Positions 1-7,612 of a stretch of 12,629 nt of DNA are shown here, in pieces. The DNA lies in NCBI GenBank assembly GCA_025360565.1, contig JANYBY010000408.1, positions 1 to 12,629 of the forward strand, read 5' to 3'. A model generated the notes under the pieces. The model worked only from the letters and a program-made list of their open reading frames with translations, made no database searches and was not told where the DNA came from. Source of the stretch: Bacteroidota bacterium (lineage in GTDB: Bacteria > Bacteroidota > Bacteroidia > B-17B0 > Aurantibacillaceae). The position numbers and the translations under genes were made by a program. Numbering within the stretch: position 1 is the first letter of the stretch; every line of letters begins with the position of its first letter.

Positions 1-389
1 AAATTATCAAAAAAAAGATCGTCTGTTAATGCATTGCAGGTTTCGGTTATGCCGGGGTTATGGCCAAATAACATAACAGATTTTACCGCCGAACCTTGCG
101 CTTGAATTATGGATACTAAATTTAAAACGCTGCTTTCGTAAATTTTTTCATTCATAAAAAAATTGCTCATATTTAACTCCAGCGTTCTTGCAAAAATAAG
201 CCCGGTGTTCAAGGCGCGTGTGGCAGTGCTTGTTAGAATGATTTCGGGCTTTTTTTTATTTTTTAAATACCATTTACTCATCAAGTAAGCATCGGTATAC
301 CCTCGCTCATTTAAAGGGCGGTCAATATCCTTTAAAAACTCGGTTCCCCAGTCGCTTTTAGCGTGCCTCACAAAAATTAATTCTCGCAT
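1..389 (-). CDS. SixA-type histidine phosphatase (3' end outside window)
   Basis: Reads from an ATG at 387-389 leftward off the window, giving the first 129 residues with no stop. The N-terminus contains VRHAKSDW (Arg8, His9 as the presumed phosphohistidine nucleophile), the signature of the histidine phosphatase superfamily in its SixA-like form. A TSTATRA segment at 53-59 matches the family's S-x-x-x-R-A position, and FGHNPG holds the second catalytic His (His110). E. coli SixA is about 161 residues, so roughly 30 residues are probably missing at the edge. No signal peptide is seen, so it is presumably cytoplasmic. In the family the activity is phosphohistidine or small phosphoester hydrolysis; the substrate here is not known. 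It is divergent from the DUF2130 gene with a 74-bp AT-rich gap between the starts. Family assignment is firm, exact role is not. Confidence 0.88.
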   Translation of the reverse strand, partial: MRELIFVRHAKSDWGTEFLKDIDRPLNERGYTDAYLMSKWYLKNKKKPEIILTSTATRALNTGLIFARTLELNMSNFFMNEKIYESSVLNLVSIIQAQGSAVKSVMLFGHNPGITETCNALTDDLFFDN

Positions 390-463
390 GTTATTAATGT
401 TTGAAAAATAGAAGCAAATAAAAAAAATAAAAACTATAAATTAGCATAAAATCAGGTTATGTT

Positions 464-1642
464 ATGAGTAATAATTCAACAATTAAATGTCCTAATTGCA
501 GCTATGAGTTTGAGGCTACCGATGCCTTTCGCGACGAAGTGCAAAAGGATCTGAACCTGAAAGCCAAGGAATGGCAGGCGAAGAAGGAGGAAGAGTATAA
601 AAAAAAGGAAGATGCTTTTCAACAGCAACTCACAGATTCGTTAAGTAAACAAAAATTAAACCTCGAGGAAACGGTAAGAAGATCAATTTCGGACGATTAT
701 GAAACAAGAGTTAAAATGTTAACCGAAGCAAAGCTGGAAAGTGAAGAAAAACTAAAAGTTTCGCGCCAAAAAGAACTTGAGTTTTTAAAAAAGGAACAGG
801 AACTTAAAAATAAAGAGGCGGAGTTGGATATTTCTGTACAGAAAAAAATGGCGGAAGAAAGAACTGCAATGACCGAAATTATAAAAAAGCAGGAACAGGA
901 ACGTAATTCTTTAGCAATAAAGGAATACGAAAAAAAACTGGAAGACCAGAAAAAACTGATCGAAGAAATGCAGCGTAAATCAGAGCAAGGCAGTATGCAA
1001 TTACAGGGCGAAGTGGCCGAACTGGCCTTGGAAGAATTATTGCGCAGCACATTTCCGCTTGATGTGATTGAAGAAGTAGCCAAAGGTGTAAAAGGCGCCG
1101 ATTGCATTTTACATGTTAAGAATGGTTCGGCTCAAACAGTAGGAAAAATAATTTTTGAGAGTAAACGCACCAAAGCATTTACAAACGAATGGATTGAAAA
1201 ATTGAAAGCGGATATGCGTGGGCAGCAAGCCGATATTGCCATTATTGTTTCAGAGGTTTTGCCAAAAGATATGCAAAGCTTTGGTTTTAAAGAAGGCGTT
1301 TGGATCTGCCGTTTTGCGGAAGTAAAACCTTTAACCCATGTATTGCGCGATAGTTTAATTAAAATTAATTCGGCACTTGTTACACAAGAAAATAAAACCG
1401 AAAAAATGCACGTGTTGTATAATTATTTAACGGGTGTTGAGTTTCGCCAAAATATTGAAGCCGTTGTGGAAGGTTTTTTATCTTTAAAGGACGGTATTAC
1501 CAGGGAAAAAATGCAAATGGATAAGATCTGGAAAGAACGCGAAAAACAATTAGATAAAGTATTAGCCAATACCGTTCAGTTTTATGGTTCTATTAAAGGC
1601 ATTGCGGGTAATGCTGTGGGCGACTTGAAGATGCTGGAGTAG
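464..1642 (+). CDS. DUF2130 (COG4487-type) protein: zinc knuckle, coiled coil, PD-(D/E)XK-like domain
   Basis: A 392-residue soluble protein without signal peptide or membrane segment. Residues 9-12 are CPNC, a single CxxC pair like half a zinc ribbon. Residues about 25-175 are Lys/Glu/Gln-rich and strongly predicted to be coiled coil. Residues about 178-385 match the DUF2130 family. Within this part, GEVAE (Glu183), GAD (Asp213) and FESK (Glu232, Lys234), followed by RGQQADIAIIVS, fit the order of a PD-(D/E)XK nuclease core, and all key residues appear present. The overall plan of coiled coil followed by nuclease-like fold resembles RmuC. Biochemical function of DUF2130 is not established to my knowledge; nuclease activity is inference. 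It is convergent with the next gene, with only one base between the two stop codons. Start chosen as the first in-frame ATG giving the zinc knuckle. Confidence 0.9.
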   Translation: MSNNSTIKCPNCSYEFEATDAFRDEVQKDLNLKAKEWQAKKEEEYKKKEDAFQQQLTDSLSKQKLNLEETVRRSISDDYETRVKMLTEAKLESEEKLKVSRQKELEFLKKEQELKNKEAELDISVQKKMAEERTAMTEIIKKQEQERNSLAIKEYEKKLEDQKKLIEEMQRKSEQGSMQLQGEVAELALEELLRSTFPLDVIEEVAKGVKGADCILHVKNGSAQTVGKIIFESKRTKAFTNEWIEKLKADMRGQQADIAIIVSEVLPKDMQSFGFKEGVWICRFAEVKPLTHVLRDSLIKINSALVTQENKTEKMHVLYNYLTGVEFRQNIEAVVEGFLSLKDGITREKMQMDKIWKEREKQLDKVLANTVQFYGSIKGIAGNAVGDLKMLE

Positions 1643-1643
1643 T

Positions 1644-2378
1644 TTATTCGCCCAAAGTTTTGTTGTACAATTTTACTGTAAGGTGCGCGTGTTTTCTCTC
1701 TTCGAATTTAAACACCAAAGAAACCACTCCTAATCCCAGGCCGGTGAGCATAAAATAACCACCAACCGTATGCCTGTATGTAGTTAGGGCGCTATTTTGG
1801 CCTCCTCTTCTGGAACCGCGGTTTCCGGTGCCGCTCATGGGCGCGCTGCCATTGTTTAAAGGTATAATACCGGTAAAGAACATCAAGCCTAAAGCGCCCG
1901 AAGCAACTCCCGCTCCCGTAAAAGCTTGTCTTGTAAATCGTAGTTCGCGAGTTTTTTTATGCGCGGACAATACTCTTTTATCTTTCACAGATTTTGTTAC
2001 CTCCAGCATATCGCTTTCGGTAATGCGTAATGCTTTGTAATAATAAAATTTGCCCGAAATAAAAATTGAAAGATCTTTTTTAGGTTCAATTTCTTTTACC
2101 GCAACGGGAGGTTTCGTGCTGTCGTAATTTTCGCGCATTCCGTTTTTATAAATCACTTCTTTCAATTCCCATTTGGGAACCGTGATCAATGGTCCATCCT
2201 GATAATTAAACATTTTGTATTTTATCTCAGAAGGTAATACCTCAAGTATTTTCGCGATAATTTTCTCCGAATTACGTTTTACAACCGTATCCTGAGCTCT
2301 GCATTGAACCGACAAAAGAAAAAATGCAATAACAAATCTTTTTGTAAACGATAAAAATATTTTGTTTTGCTGTATCAT
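1644..2378 (-). CDS. Bacteroidota-type envelope protein of unknown function, two membrane segments
   Basis: 244 residues. The N-terminus (1-29) is a signal peptide with basic start, hydrophobic FVIAFFLLSV core and a likely cut near CRAQ/D; the Cys does not sit in a good lipobox. Residues 30-80 (DTVVKRNSEKIIAKILEV, then PSEIKYK) follow a pattern common in secreted Bacteroidota proteins in which a KR/KNG motif is followed by I-x-A-x-I-x-E-V-x-P. Two hydrophobic segments at about 153-173 and 205-224 flank a Gly/Ser/Arg-rich loop (about 176-196), suggesting a membrane hairpin. No catalytic motif is visible and I do not recognise a named family. The start is the ATG at 2376-2378; TAAGGA abuts it, and a perfect TAnnTTTG box lies 17 bp upstream, giving a short leader. 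It is probably monocistronic, as both neighbours run in the opposite direction. Confidence 0.8.
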   Translation of the reverse strand: MIQQNKIFLSFTKRFVIAFFLLSVQCRAQDTVVKRNSEKIIAKILEVLPSEIKYKMFNYQDGPLITVPKWELKEVIYKNGMRENYDSTKPPVAVKEIEPKKDLSIFISGKFYYYKALRITESDMLEVTKSVKDKRVLSAHKKTRELRFTRQAFTGAGVASGALGLMFFTGIIPLNNGSAPMSGTGNRGSRRGGQNSALTTYRHTVGGYFMLTGLGLGVVSLVFKFEERKHAHLTVKLYNKTLGE

Positions 2379-2394
2379 TCCTTAAATCTTGTAA

Positions 2395-2402
2395 CAAAGT
2401 TA
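2395..2402 (-). promoter_or_regulatory. Candidate -7 box (TAACTTTG) for the 1644-2378 gene
   Basis: The minus strand reads TAACTTTG, a full match to the Bacteroidota -7 consensus TAnnTTTG, 17 bp before the ATG. No good TTG/TTTG -33 element lies at the usual 17-23 bp spacing (the region reads CCAATTAAAG), so the call rests on the -7 box and its position. Confidence 0.4.
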
Positions 2403-2476
2403 CTTGTAAAAAGCTTTAATTGGCGAGATAAAACGTTAAAGTTCAATGATTATTGCATATAAAAAAAATGCAGGAT

Positions 2477-2540
2477 AAAACCCCGATAAACCTTGCAAAT
2501 TCATAGACCGGAAAGCTCAGGATGCTTCTTTCGGGGATTT
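2477..2540. other. Inverted-repeat structure in the intergenic region before the OM fusion gene
   Basis: CCCCGA (2481-2486) pairs with TCGGGG (2531-2536), extended by three A-T pairs after one mismatch. Inside, AAGC (2513-2516) pairs with GCTT (2524-2527). An alternative fold pairs GAAAG (2511-2515) with CTTTC (2528-2532) and would exclude the outer stem. It lies about 100 bp upstream of the TTG start at 2638. It could be a leader or regulatory RNA, or a remnant of an interspersed repeat; no known riboswitch class was recognised. The rest of 2403-2637 is AT-rich, with a weak -7-like TACATTTA at 2610-2617 as a possible promoter for the downstream gene. Confidence 0.3.
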
Positions 2541-2637
2541 AACATCTTTTGTATTCTTAATTACAATAATAAAACTCCAAAATCCTTTAGTTATTTAAAC
2601 AAATATTTGTACATTTATTTGGTAATTTGTTATTGGT

Positions 2638-5600
2638 TTGAGGTTAAGAATAATATCATTCATTTTAGTGTTTCATTTTTATGGAAAATGTCAGTTTAAT
2701 TACGGGCATCAAATGGATTTTGGTAAAAACCGTATTCAATATCAAAATTTTATCTGGACCTATTTTGATTATGAACGTTACCGCGTATACTCTTACCAAG
2801 GTGGAAATGAAATTGCCAAATATGTTTCGGTTTCGGTGAACAAACAACTCGCCCTTATTGAAAAACGTTTAGACGCGCCTTTTGAAGACAAAATAAATAT
2901 TTTGGTTTACAACAATCAAAACGATTTTAAACAAAGTAATTTAGGGCTTAGCAGCGATGAGAATAGTAATACCGGTGGTGTTACAAAAATTGTTGGCGAT
3001 AAAGTAAGCATTTTCTTTAACGGTTCGCATACAGATCTTGATCAACAGATCCGTTCGGTGTTGGCCGAATTATTATTGAACCAATTACTTTACGGGGGTA
3101 ACGCACGCGAAATGATCCGCAATTCAACCCTCTTAAATTTACCGCCATGGTTTACCAAAGGGCTTGTAAAATATTTAGCCGAAGGTTGGACAAGTTATAA
3201 CGACAACTTATTGTATGATGCCATTAAGAACGATCACCTTAACAGCTTTAACCGGCTCACCGGTAAACAGGCCGAAAACGCCGGACATGCTTTATGGAGT
3301 TATATTATTGCAACCTACGGCGAAACTGTAATCCAGCAATTGCTTTATGTTACAAGGGTGCACCGCAATCCCGATCCGGCCTTTGTTTTTATATTGGGCG
3401 TTTCTCAAGCAAATTTAATTTACGATTTTACCGATGCCTTTAACCGGCATTTATTTATTTATAAAGATTCGCTGCGTACCTCTCCCATAAATAACAACAG
3501 CGTTTTAAAACGCTATAAGTCTTTCAGGCATTATTATGGTTTAAGATTAAGTCCGGATGGAAAACGCGTGGTGTACGCGGTAAATGAATTGAACCAAATA
3601 AAAGTTTATACAAAAGTGTTTGGCGAAAAAAAGAAAACACGAATATTAAAATATGGCCCCAAGCTAGAGCAGATAGACGATTACAGTTATCCTTTATTAG
3701 CATGGCATCCCAACAATAAAATGATAACCATGATCTACGAAAAAAAGGATCAGCTCGTTATTCATAATTACGATATTGAATCAAAAGAAGTAGTCATCCG
3801 TTTTTTACCCGGCTTCGAAAAAATAAATAGTTTTTCTTATAGTCCCGATGGAAAAAAAATTGTAATGAGCGCGGTTAAAAAAGGAAAAGGCCAAAGCGAT
3901 ATTTTTGTGTTTTCACTTAACACAAGCGCAATTGAACAGTTAACCAATGATATTTGGGATGATGGCAATCCGGTTTTTGTTAAGGGAAACAAACATGTTG
4001 TGTTTGCAAGTAACCGTTTAAACGATACCATTAAGGCGAAAGACGACGCACAATATTTTTATAAGATAAACAGGAATATGGATCTGTTCATGGCAAACTA
4101 TCCGTTCAACAATAAAAATCTGGTGCGCATTTGCAATACACCCGATGTGAACGAAACGCAGCCTCAGGGATATAAAAGCAATTACATAGCGTATCTCAGC
4201 GAAAAAAACGGAATTTATAACCGTTACATTGCTGAGTTCGACAGCTCTATTGCCTTTGTAGATACCACGGAACATTTCAGATATTTTTTTAAATCGAAAC
4301 CTGTAACAAATTACGCACGCAATATACTTGAACAGCATATTAATAATCAATTCACACATGTAGCCGAAGTAATTTATGCCAATGGAAAAGACATGCTATT
4401 GGTAACGCCCATTACTGTTAATTTGAATGAAATTAACATAAAAGAGCCTGCAAATACTTATTTTAAAGCAAATATAAATGTATTGCCAATAGTTGCCGAC
4501 CCTAATAATTACAGAGAATTAAAGCCATCCGACGTTACCTCACAGCCACAGAGCGGCGATGGCAATAAACAAGAAGGGATAGATTTTGATAATTATAAAT
4601 TGGAGGGTGAGAAGGGGAAAGAAAACACCAAGCCGGTTGATGAAAATCCAAAGCTAAAAAAAGACAGCACTGCAAAAAAATCAACAGCTACTGCTTTCAG
4701 ATTCCCAATTCAAAAAAATTATTTCACCTCGTTTTATACCGATTATATTGTAACGCAATTTGATAATTCTTTTCTCGCCAATAACTATCAGTATTTCGCC
4801 GGCGGCACGTCACCAATTTATCTGCAGCCCGGGTTTAATTTTTTAACTAAACTCGCAATAAGCGATTTGTTTGAAGACATGCGTATTATTGGCGGTTTTA
4901 GAATTAATCCATCGCTCGATAACGAATTTATGTTATCGTGGGAGCAACGCAAAAAACAATGGGATCATCAGGTCTTAGTTGACAGGCAAACCTTTGCCAG
5001 AGTGCCTGTGTTCACAGATATTTCGGCAGGCATTTTCGCTAAAATAAATACAAGCACGGTTAAATATTCAATTAAGTATCCGTTCAGTCCGGTAGCGGCA
5101 GTGCGGCTTTCAGTATTGTATCGTAACGACCGAGCAACTATTTTATCTAACGGAGATGTTACTTTGCCTATTAAACCAATATTCCAAAACATGGCCGGAA
5201 CCAGGGTAGAATATATTTTTGATAATACCCGTAAAGTAATGTTAAACATTATGAACGGCTTCAGGTTTAAAGTGTGGACAGAGTATTGGCGATTTGCCGA
5301 TACAAAAAGGCGTGATCTTTTTACTTCAGGATTTGACGCAAGGTATTATCAAAAAATACACAGGCAAATTGTTTGGTGTAATCGTTTAGCCGGCGGTAAC
5401 TCTTTAGGCACGGATAGGTTGATATTTTATTTAGGCGGAGTTGATAATTGGATGAACCCTTCGTTTAATAATAATATTAATATTGTTAAACCCGATCAAT
5501 ACGGTTTTCAAACATTGGCGACAAATATGCGCGGCTTTAAACAAAATATCCGCAACGGAAATAATTTTGTTGTATTTAATTCTGAGTTACGCATTCCTAT

Positions 5601-5925
5601 CATTCGTTATTTCGCGGCACAAGCTTTAAAATCCGATTTCTTAAATAATTTGCAAGTAATAGGGTTTGGCGATCTTGGAATGGCATGGTACGGCTTAAAT
5701 CCGCTGAGCAATGAAAATACGCAGAACGAAAAAACATATGTGCAACAAGGCACAGGTGTAATTGTTACGGTAACAGATCCTAAAAACCCATTGGTTGCGG
5801 GTGTTGGATTTGGTTTCAGATCAAGATTATTAGGCTATTTTGTTCGCCTTGATTTTGGCTGGGGAATTGACGCCATGAAAATTCAGAAACGTGTGATAGG
5901 CCTTTCATTAACCACAGATTTTTAA
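2638..5925 (+). CDS. Outer-membrane fusion: inactive peptidase-MA-like domain, TolB-like propeller, Omp85-like barrel
   Basis: 1095 residues starting at TTG; an in-frame TAA at 2623-2625 precedes it and the TTG start yields a good signal peptide (RIISFILVFHFYGKCQ). Residues about 35-275 resemble the peptidase MA/gluzincin family of Bacteroidota, but the expected HExxH reads AELLL (143-147) and the usual W-F-x-E-G-x-A-x-Y third-ligand motif reads PPWFTKGLVKYL (169-180), so all zinc ligands appear lost. Residues about 295-540 contain TolB/WD40-like blades (LSPDGKRVVYA, YSPDGKKIVMSA, GNKHVVFASNR). A charged Lys/Asp/Pro-rich linker spans about 625-685. Residues about 690-1095 look like a beta barrel ending in Phe; NMRGF (963-967) followed by FNSELRIPII (980-989) matches the RGF loop and ELR strand of Omp85/surface-antigen proteins. 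Such proteins are often annotated as TolB-like; the exact role is unknown. A TSUP-family gene follows after one base, implying co-translation. Confidence 0.88.
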   Translation: MRLRIISFILVFHFYGKCQFNYGHQMDFGKNRIQYQNFIWTYFDYERYRVYSYQGGNEIAKYVSVSVNKQLALIEKRLDAPFEDKINILVYNNQNDFKQSNLGLSSDENSNTGGVTKIVGDKVSIFFNGSHTDLDQQIRSVLAELLLNQLLYGGNAREMIRNSTLLNLPPWFTKGLVKYLAEGWTSYNDNLLYDAIKNDHLNSFNRLTGKQAENAGHALWSYIIATYGETVIQQLLYVTRVHRNPDPAFVFILGVSQANLIYDFTDAFNRHLFIYKDSLRTSPINNNSVLKRYKSFRHYYGLRLSPDGKRVVYAVNELNQIKVYTKVFGEKKKTRILKYGPKLEQIDDYSYPLLAWHPNNKMITMIYEKKDQLVIHNYDIESKEVVIRFLPGFEKINSFSYSPDGKKIVMSAVKKGKGQSDIFVFSLNTSAIEQLTNDIWDDGNPVFVKGNKHVVFASNRLNDTIKAKDDAQYFYKINRNMDLFMANYPFNNKNLVRICNTPDVNETQPQGYKSNYIAYLSEKNGIYNRYIAEFDSSIAFVDTTEHFRYFFKSKPVTNYARNILEQHINNQFTHVAEVIYANGKDMLLVTPITVNLNEINIKEPANTYFKANINVLPIVADPNNYRELKPSDVTSQPQSGDGNKQEGIDFDNYKLEGEKGKENTKPVDENPKLKKDSTAKKSTATAFRFPIQKNYFTSFYTDYIVTQFDNSFLANNYQYFAGGTSPIYLQPGFNFLTKLAISDLFEDMRIIGGFRINPSLDNEFMLSWEQRKKQWDHQVLVDRQTFARVPVFTDISAGIFAKINTSTVKYSIKYPFSPVAAVRLSVLYRNDRATILSNGDVTLPIKPIFQNMAGTRVEYIFDNTRKVMLNIMNGFRFKVWTEYWRFADTKRRDLFTSGFDARYYQKIHRQIVWCNRLAGGNSLGTDRLIFYLGGVDNWMNPSFNNNINIVKPDQYGFQTLATNMRGFKQNIRNGNNFVVFNSELRIPIIRYFAAQALKSDFLNNLQVIGFGDLGMAWYGLNPLSNENTQNEKTYVQQGTGVIVTVTDPKNPLVAGVGFGFRSRLLGYFVRLDFGWGIDAMKIQKRVIGLSLTTDF

Positions 5926-5926
5926 T

Positions 5927-6289
5927 ATGGCCGAAATTTTAATTTTACTTGCAGCAGGATTAGTAGCAGGATTTTTAAGCGGTTTAATTGGAATTGGCGG
6001 TGGCATTGTAATTGTACCTATTTTGGTTTATTTATTAAATATGAATCAGAAAATGGCCCAAGGCACCACGCTGTTCATGTTCTTATTTCCCATTGGTATT
6101 TTAGGTGTTTACAATTACTATAAAGGCGGATTTGTTGATTATAAAACGGCGCTTATTATTGGCGCCACTTTTTTTATAGGAAGTTATTTTGGCAGCAAAA
6201 CAATACTTGCTATTGATACAAAAATTGTAAAACAGATCTTTGGCGCAATGCTTATTTTGATCGGAATAAAAATGTTGTGGAATAAATGA
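5927..6289 (+). CDS. Half-length TauE/SafE (TSUP) family membrane protein
   Basis: 120 residues with about four hydrophobic segments (roughly 3-38 as a kinked pair, 48-63, 73-92, 100-117). The N-terminal GFLSGLIGIGGGIVIVP (15-31) and AQGTTLF (44-50) are hallmark TSUP motifs. Canonical TSUP sulfite/sulfonate exporters are about 250 residues and carry two such repeats; this one has a single repeat and ends cleanly at a TGA, so it probably works as a dimer. I see no sign of a frameshifted second half in the 100 bp that follow. It starts one base after the stop of the OM fusion gene, a strong hint of translational coupling. The family exports small organosulfur or carboxylate anions in known cases; the substrate here cannot be read from sequence. 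Inner-membrane location is expected. Confidence 0.87.
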   Translation: MAEILILLAAGLVAGFLSGLIGIGGGIVIVPILVYLLNMNQKMAQGTTLFMFLFPIGILGVYNYYKGGFVDYKTALIIGATFFIGSYFGSKTILAIDTKIVKQIFGAMLILIGIKMLWNK

Positions 6290-6303
6290 GTTATTCAAAA
6301 AAT

Positions 6304-6376
6304 GCCAAAAAGTAACAAAGCCGCAAAGAACAAGTAATGTTTTTTGTGAAACCTTGTGTCTTAGTGCCCTTGTGGC
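6304..6376. repeat. Degenerate palindromic intergenic repeat (GCCA...TGGC arms)
   Basis: The right arm (6352-6376) reads as CTTGTG/CTTAGTG/CTTGTGG units ending in GGC. Its reverse complement aligns with the left arm (6304-6328: AAAG/CAAAG/CAAAG units starting GCCA) at 17 of 25 positions. This CACAAAG/CTTTGTG periodic palindrome is a pattern I associate with interspersed repeats in Bacteroidota genomes. It fills most of the 100-bp gap between the TSUP and amidohydrolase genes. Confidence 0.5.
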
Positions 6377-6389
6377 AAAATAAAAAATA

Positions 6390-7586
6390 ATGATCAGTAA
6401 AGAAAAAATACAAGCCGCATCAAAAAATTACTTTGCAAAGGTTTTAGAAATAAGAAAACATTTGCATCAACATCCCGAACTTTCGTTTGCCGAATTTGAA
6501 ACATCAAAATATATCCAGGCACAATTAAGCGTGGCGGGAATTTCTTTTACAACCGGCCATGTAAAAACCGGTATTATTGCTTTAATAAAAGGAAAAAATC
6601 CGGAAAAGAAAACTATTTTACTGCGCGCCGATATGGACGCTTTACCTATTGAAGAAAAAAATAATGTTTCGTATAAGTCCTGCAACGCGGGTGTAATGCA
6701 CGCTTGCGGCCACGATGTGCACTGCGCATGCGCATTGGGCGCGGCATTTATTTTAAATGACCTAAAAGAAGAGTGGGAGGGAACAGTAAAAATTATGTTT
6801 CAACCCGGCGAAGAAGTATTGCCGGGCGGTGCCAATTTAATGATACAGGACGGCGTTTTAGAAGATCCGAAAGTAGATAAGGCAATTGCCCTGCATGTTT
6901 TTCCAACTATGGAAACAGGAAAGGTTGGTTTTAGATCGGGCATGTACATGGCAAGTACCGACGAGTTGTATTTAACGGTGAACGGAAAAGGCGGACACGC
7001 AGCCATGACGGCGGAATACGTTAATCCGTTAATTATAGCATCTGAAATTTTATTAGAAATAAATAAAACGTTTATGCTGGCCGACGCTTCGCAAAAAAAT
7101 ATTCCAACAGTGGTGGCCTTCGGGAAAATAGAAGGCAAGGGCGCAACCAATGTTATTCCCGATAAAGTAGAAGCGGCGGGCACTTTCAGAACGATGAATG
7201 AAGAGTGGCGAGAAAATGTGCATGCCCAATTAAAACAAATTGTAAAAACAATTTCAGATAAATATAAAATTGAATCTTTTCTGCGAATTGAAAAGGGTTA
7301 CCCTTTTTTGGTGAACGATGTTGATCTTACAAACGCGTGTTTTGCTTCAGCTCAAAATTATTTAGGAAATAATAATGTGGAAGAGCTTCCTTTGCGTATG
7401 ACCGCCGAAGATTTTGCATTCATTACTCAAAAAGTACCCAGCGTTTTTTTTAGATTGGGAACCGGCAATAAAGCAAAAGGAATTACTTCCGGCGTGCACA
7501 CGCCAACTTTTGATATTGATGAGAAAGCCCTTGAAGTGGGCGTAGGATTAATGAGCTGGCTTATAGTGAATGAACTAAACGGCTAA
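6390..7586 (+). CDS. M20-family amidohydrolase (N-acyl amino acid / hippurate hydrolase-like)
   Basis: 398 residues, the usual length of the M20D amidohydrolase group (hippurate hydrolase, IAA-amino acid hydrolase, N-acyl-amino acid amidohydrolase). Order of motifs: LRADMDALPIEE (78-89), HACGHDVH (104-111, Cys106 and His108 metal ligands), PGEE (139-142, with the catalytic Glu and a ligand Glu), LHV (His169), a dimerisation-domain GGHAAM (201-206), a RMTAEDF segment (336-342) and GVHTPTFD (His370). All metal and catalytic residues are present, so the enzyme should be active, cleaving an amide bond on an N-acylated amino acid. No signal peptide; cytoplasmic. Start is the ATG at 6390, just past the palindromic repeat. 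The 100-bp gap from the TSUP gene makes it unclear whether it shares that transcript. Exact substrate cannot be determined. Confidence 0.95.
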   Translation: MISKEKIQAASKNYFAKVLEIRKHLHQHPELSFAEFETSKYIQAQLSVAGISFTTGHVKTGIIALIKGKNPEKKTILLRADMDALPIEEKNNVSYKSCNAGVMHACGHDVHCACALGAAFILNDLKEEWEGTVKIMFQPGEEVLPGGANLMIQDGVLEDPKVDKAIALHVFPTMETGKVGFRSGMYMASTDELYLTVNGKGGHAAMTAEYVNPLIIASEILLEINKTFMLADASQKNIPTVVAFGKIEGKGATNVIPDKVEAAGTFRTMNEEWRENVHAQLKQIVKTISDKYKIESFLRIEKGYPFLVNDVDLTNACFASAQNYLGNNNVEELPLRMTAEDFAFITQKVPSVFFRLGTGNKAKGITSGVHTPTFDIDEKALEVGVGLMSWLIVNELNG

Positions 7587-7598
7587 TAGAACTCAGAT
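7584..7598 (+). repeat. Half-element matching the end of the 8809-8895 palindrome
   Basis: TAATAGAACTCAGAT at 7584-7598 matches TAATAGAACGCAGAT at 8807-8821 in 14 of 15 bases. Its first three bases are the TAA stop of the amidohydrolase gene. No right-hand arm is visible before 7761, so it is either a remnant or a chance match. Confidence 0.35.
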
Positions 7599-7612
7599 AC
7601 CATAAGCCGTCT

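Noticed and set aside
697..1107. 136-aa Ser-rich minus-strand open frame
   Set aside because: Antisense image of the Lys/Glu-rich coiled coil of the DUF2130 gene; Ser/Phe richness is the expected reverse-strand reading of AAA/GAA codons.
2493..2699. 68-aa open frame ahead of the OM fusion gene
   Set aside because: It overlaps the signal-peptide region of the real gene in another frame, crosses the inverted-repeat structure, and has no recognisable domain or start context.
3060..3110. Active metalloprotease call for the OM fusion gene
   Set aside because: The position expected for HExxH reads AELLL and no other HExxH is present in the N-domain.
6800..7183. 127-aa minus-strand open frame
   Set aside because: Antisense to the amidohydrolase metal-site and dimerisation regions; no own motifs.
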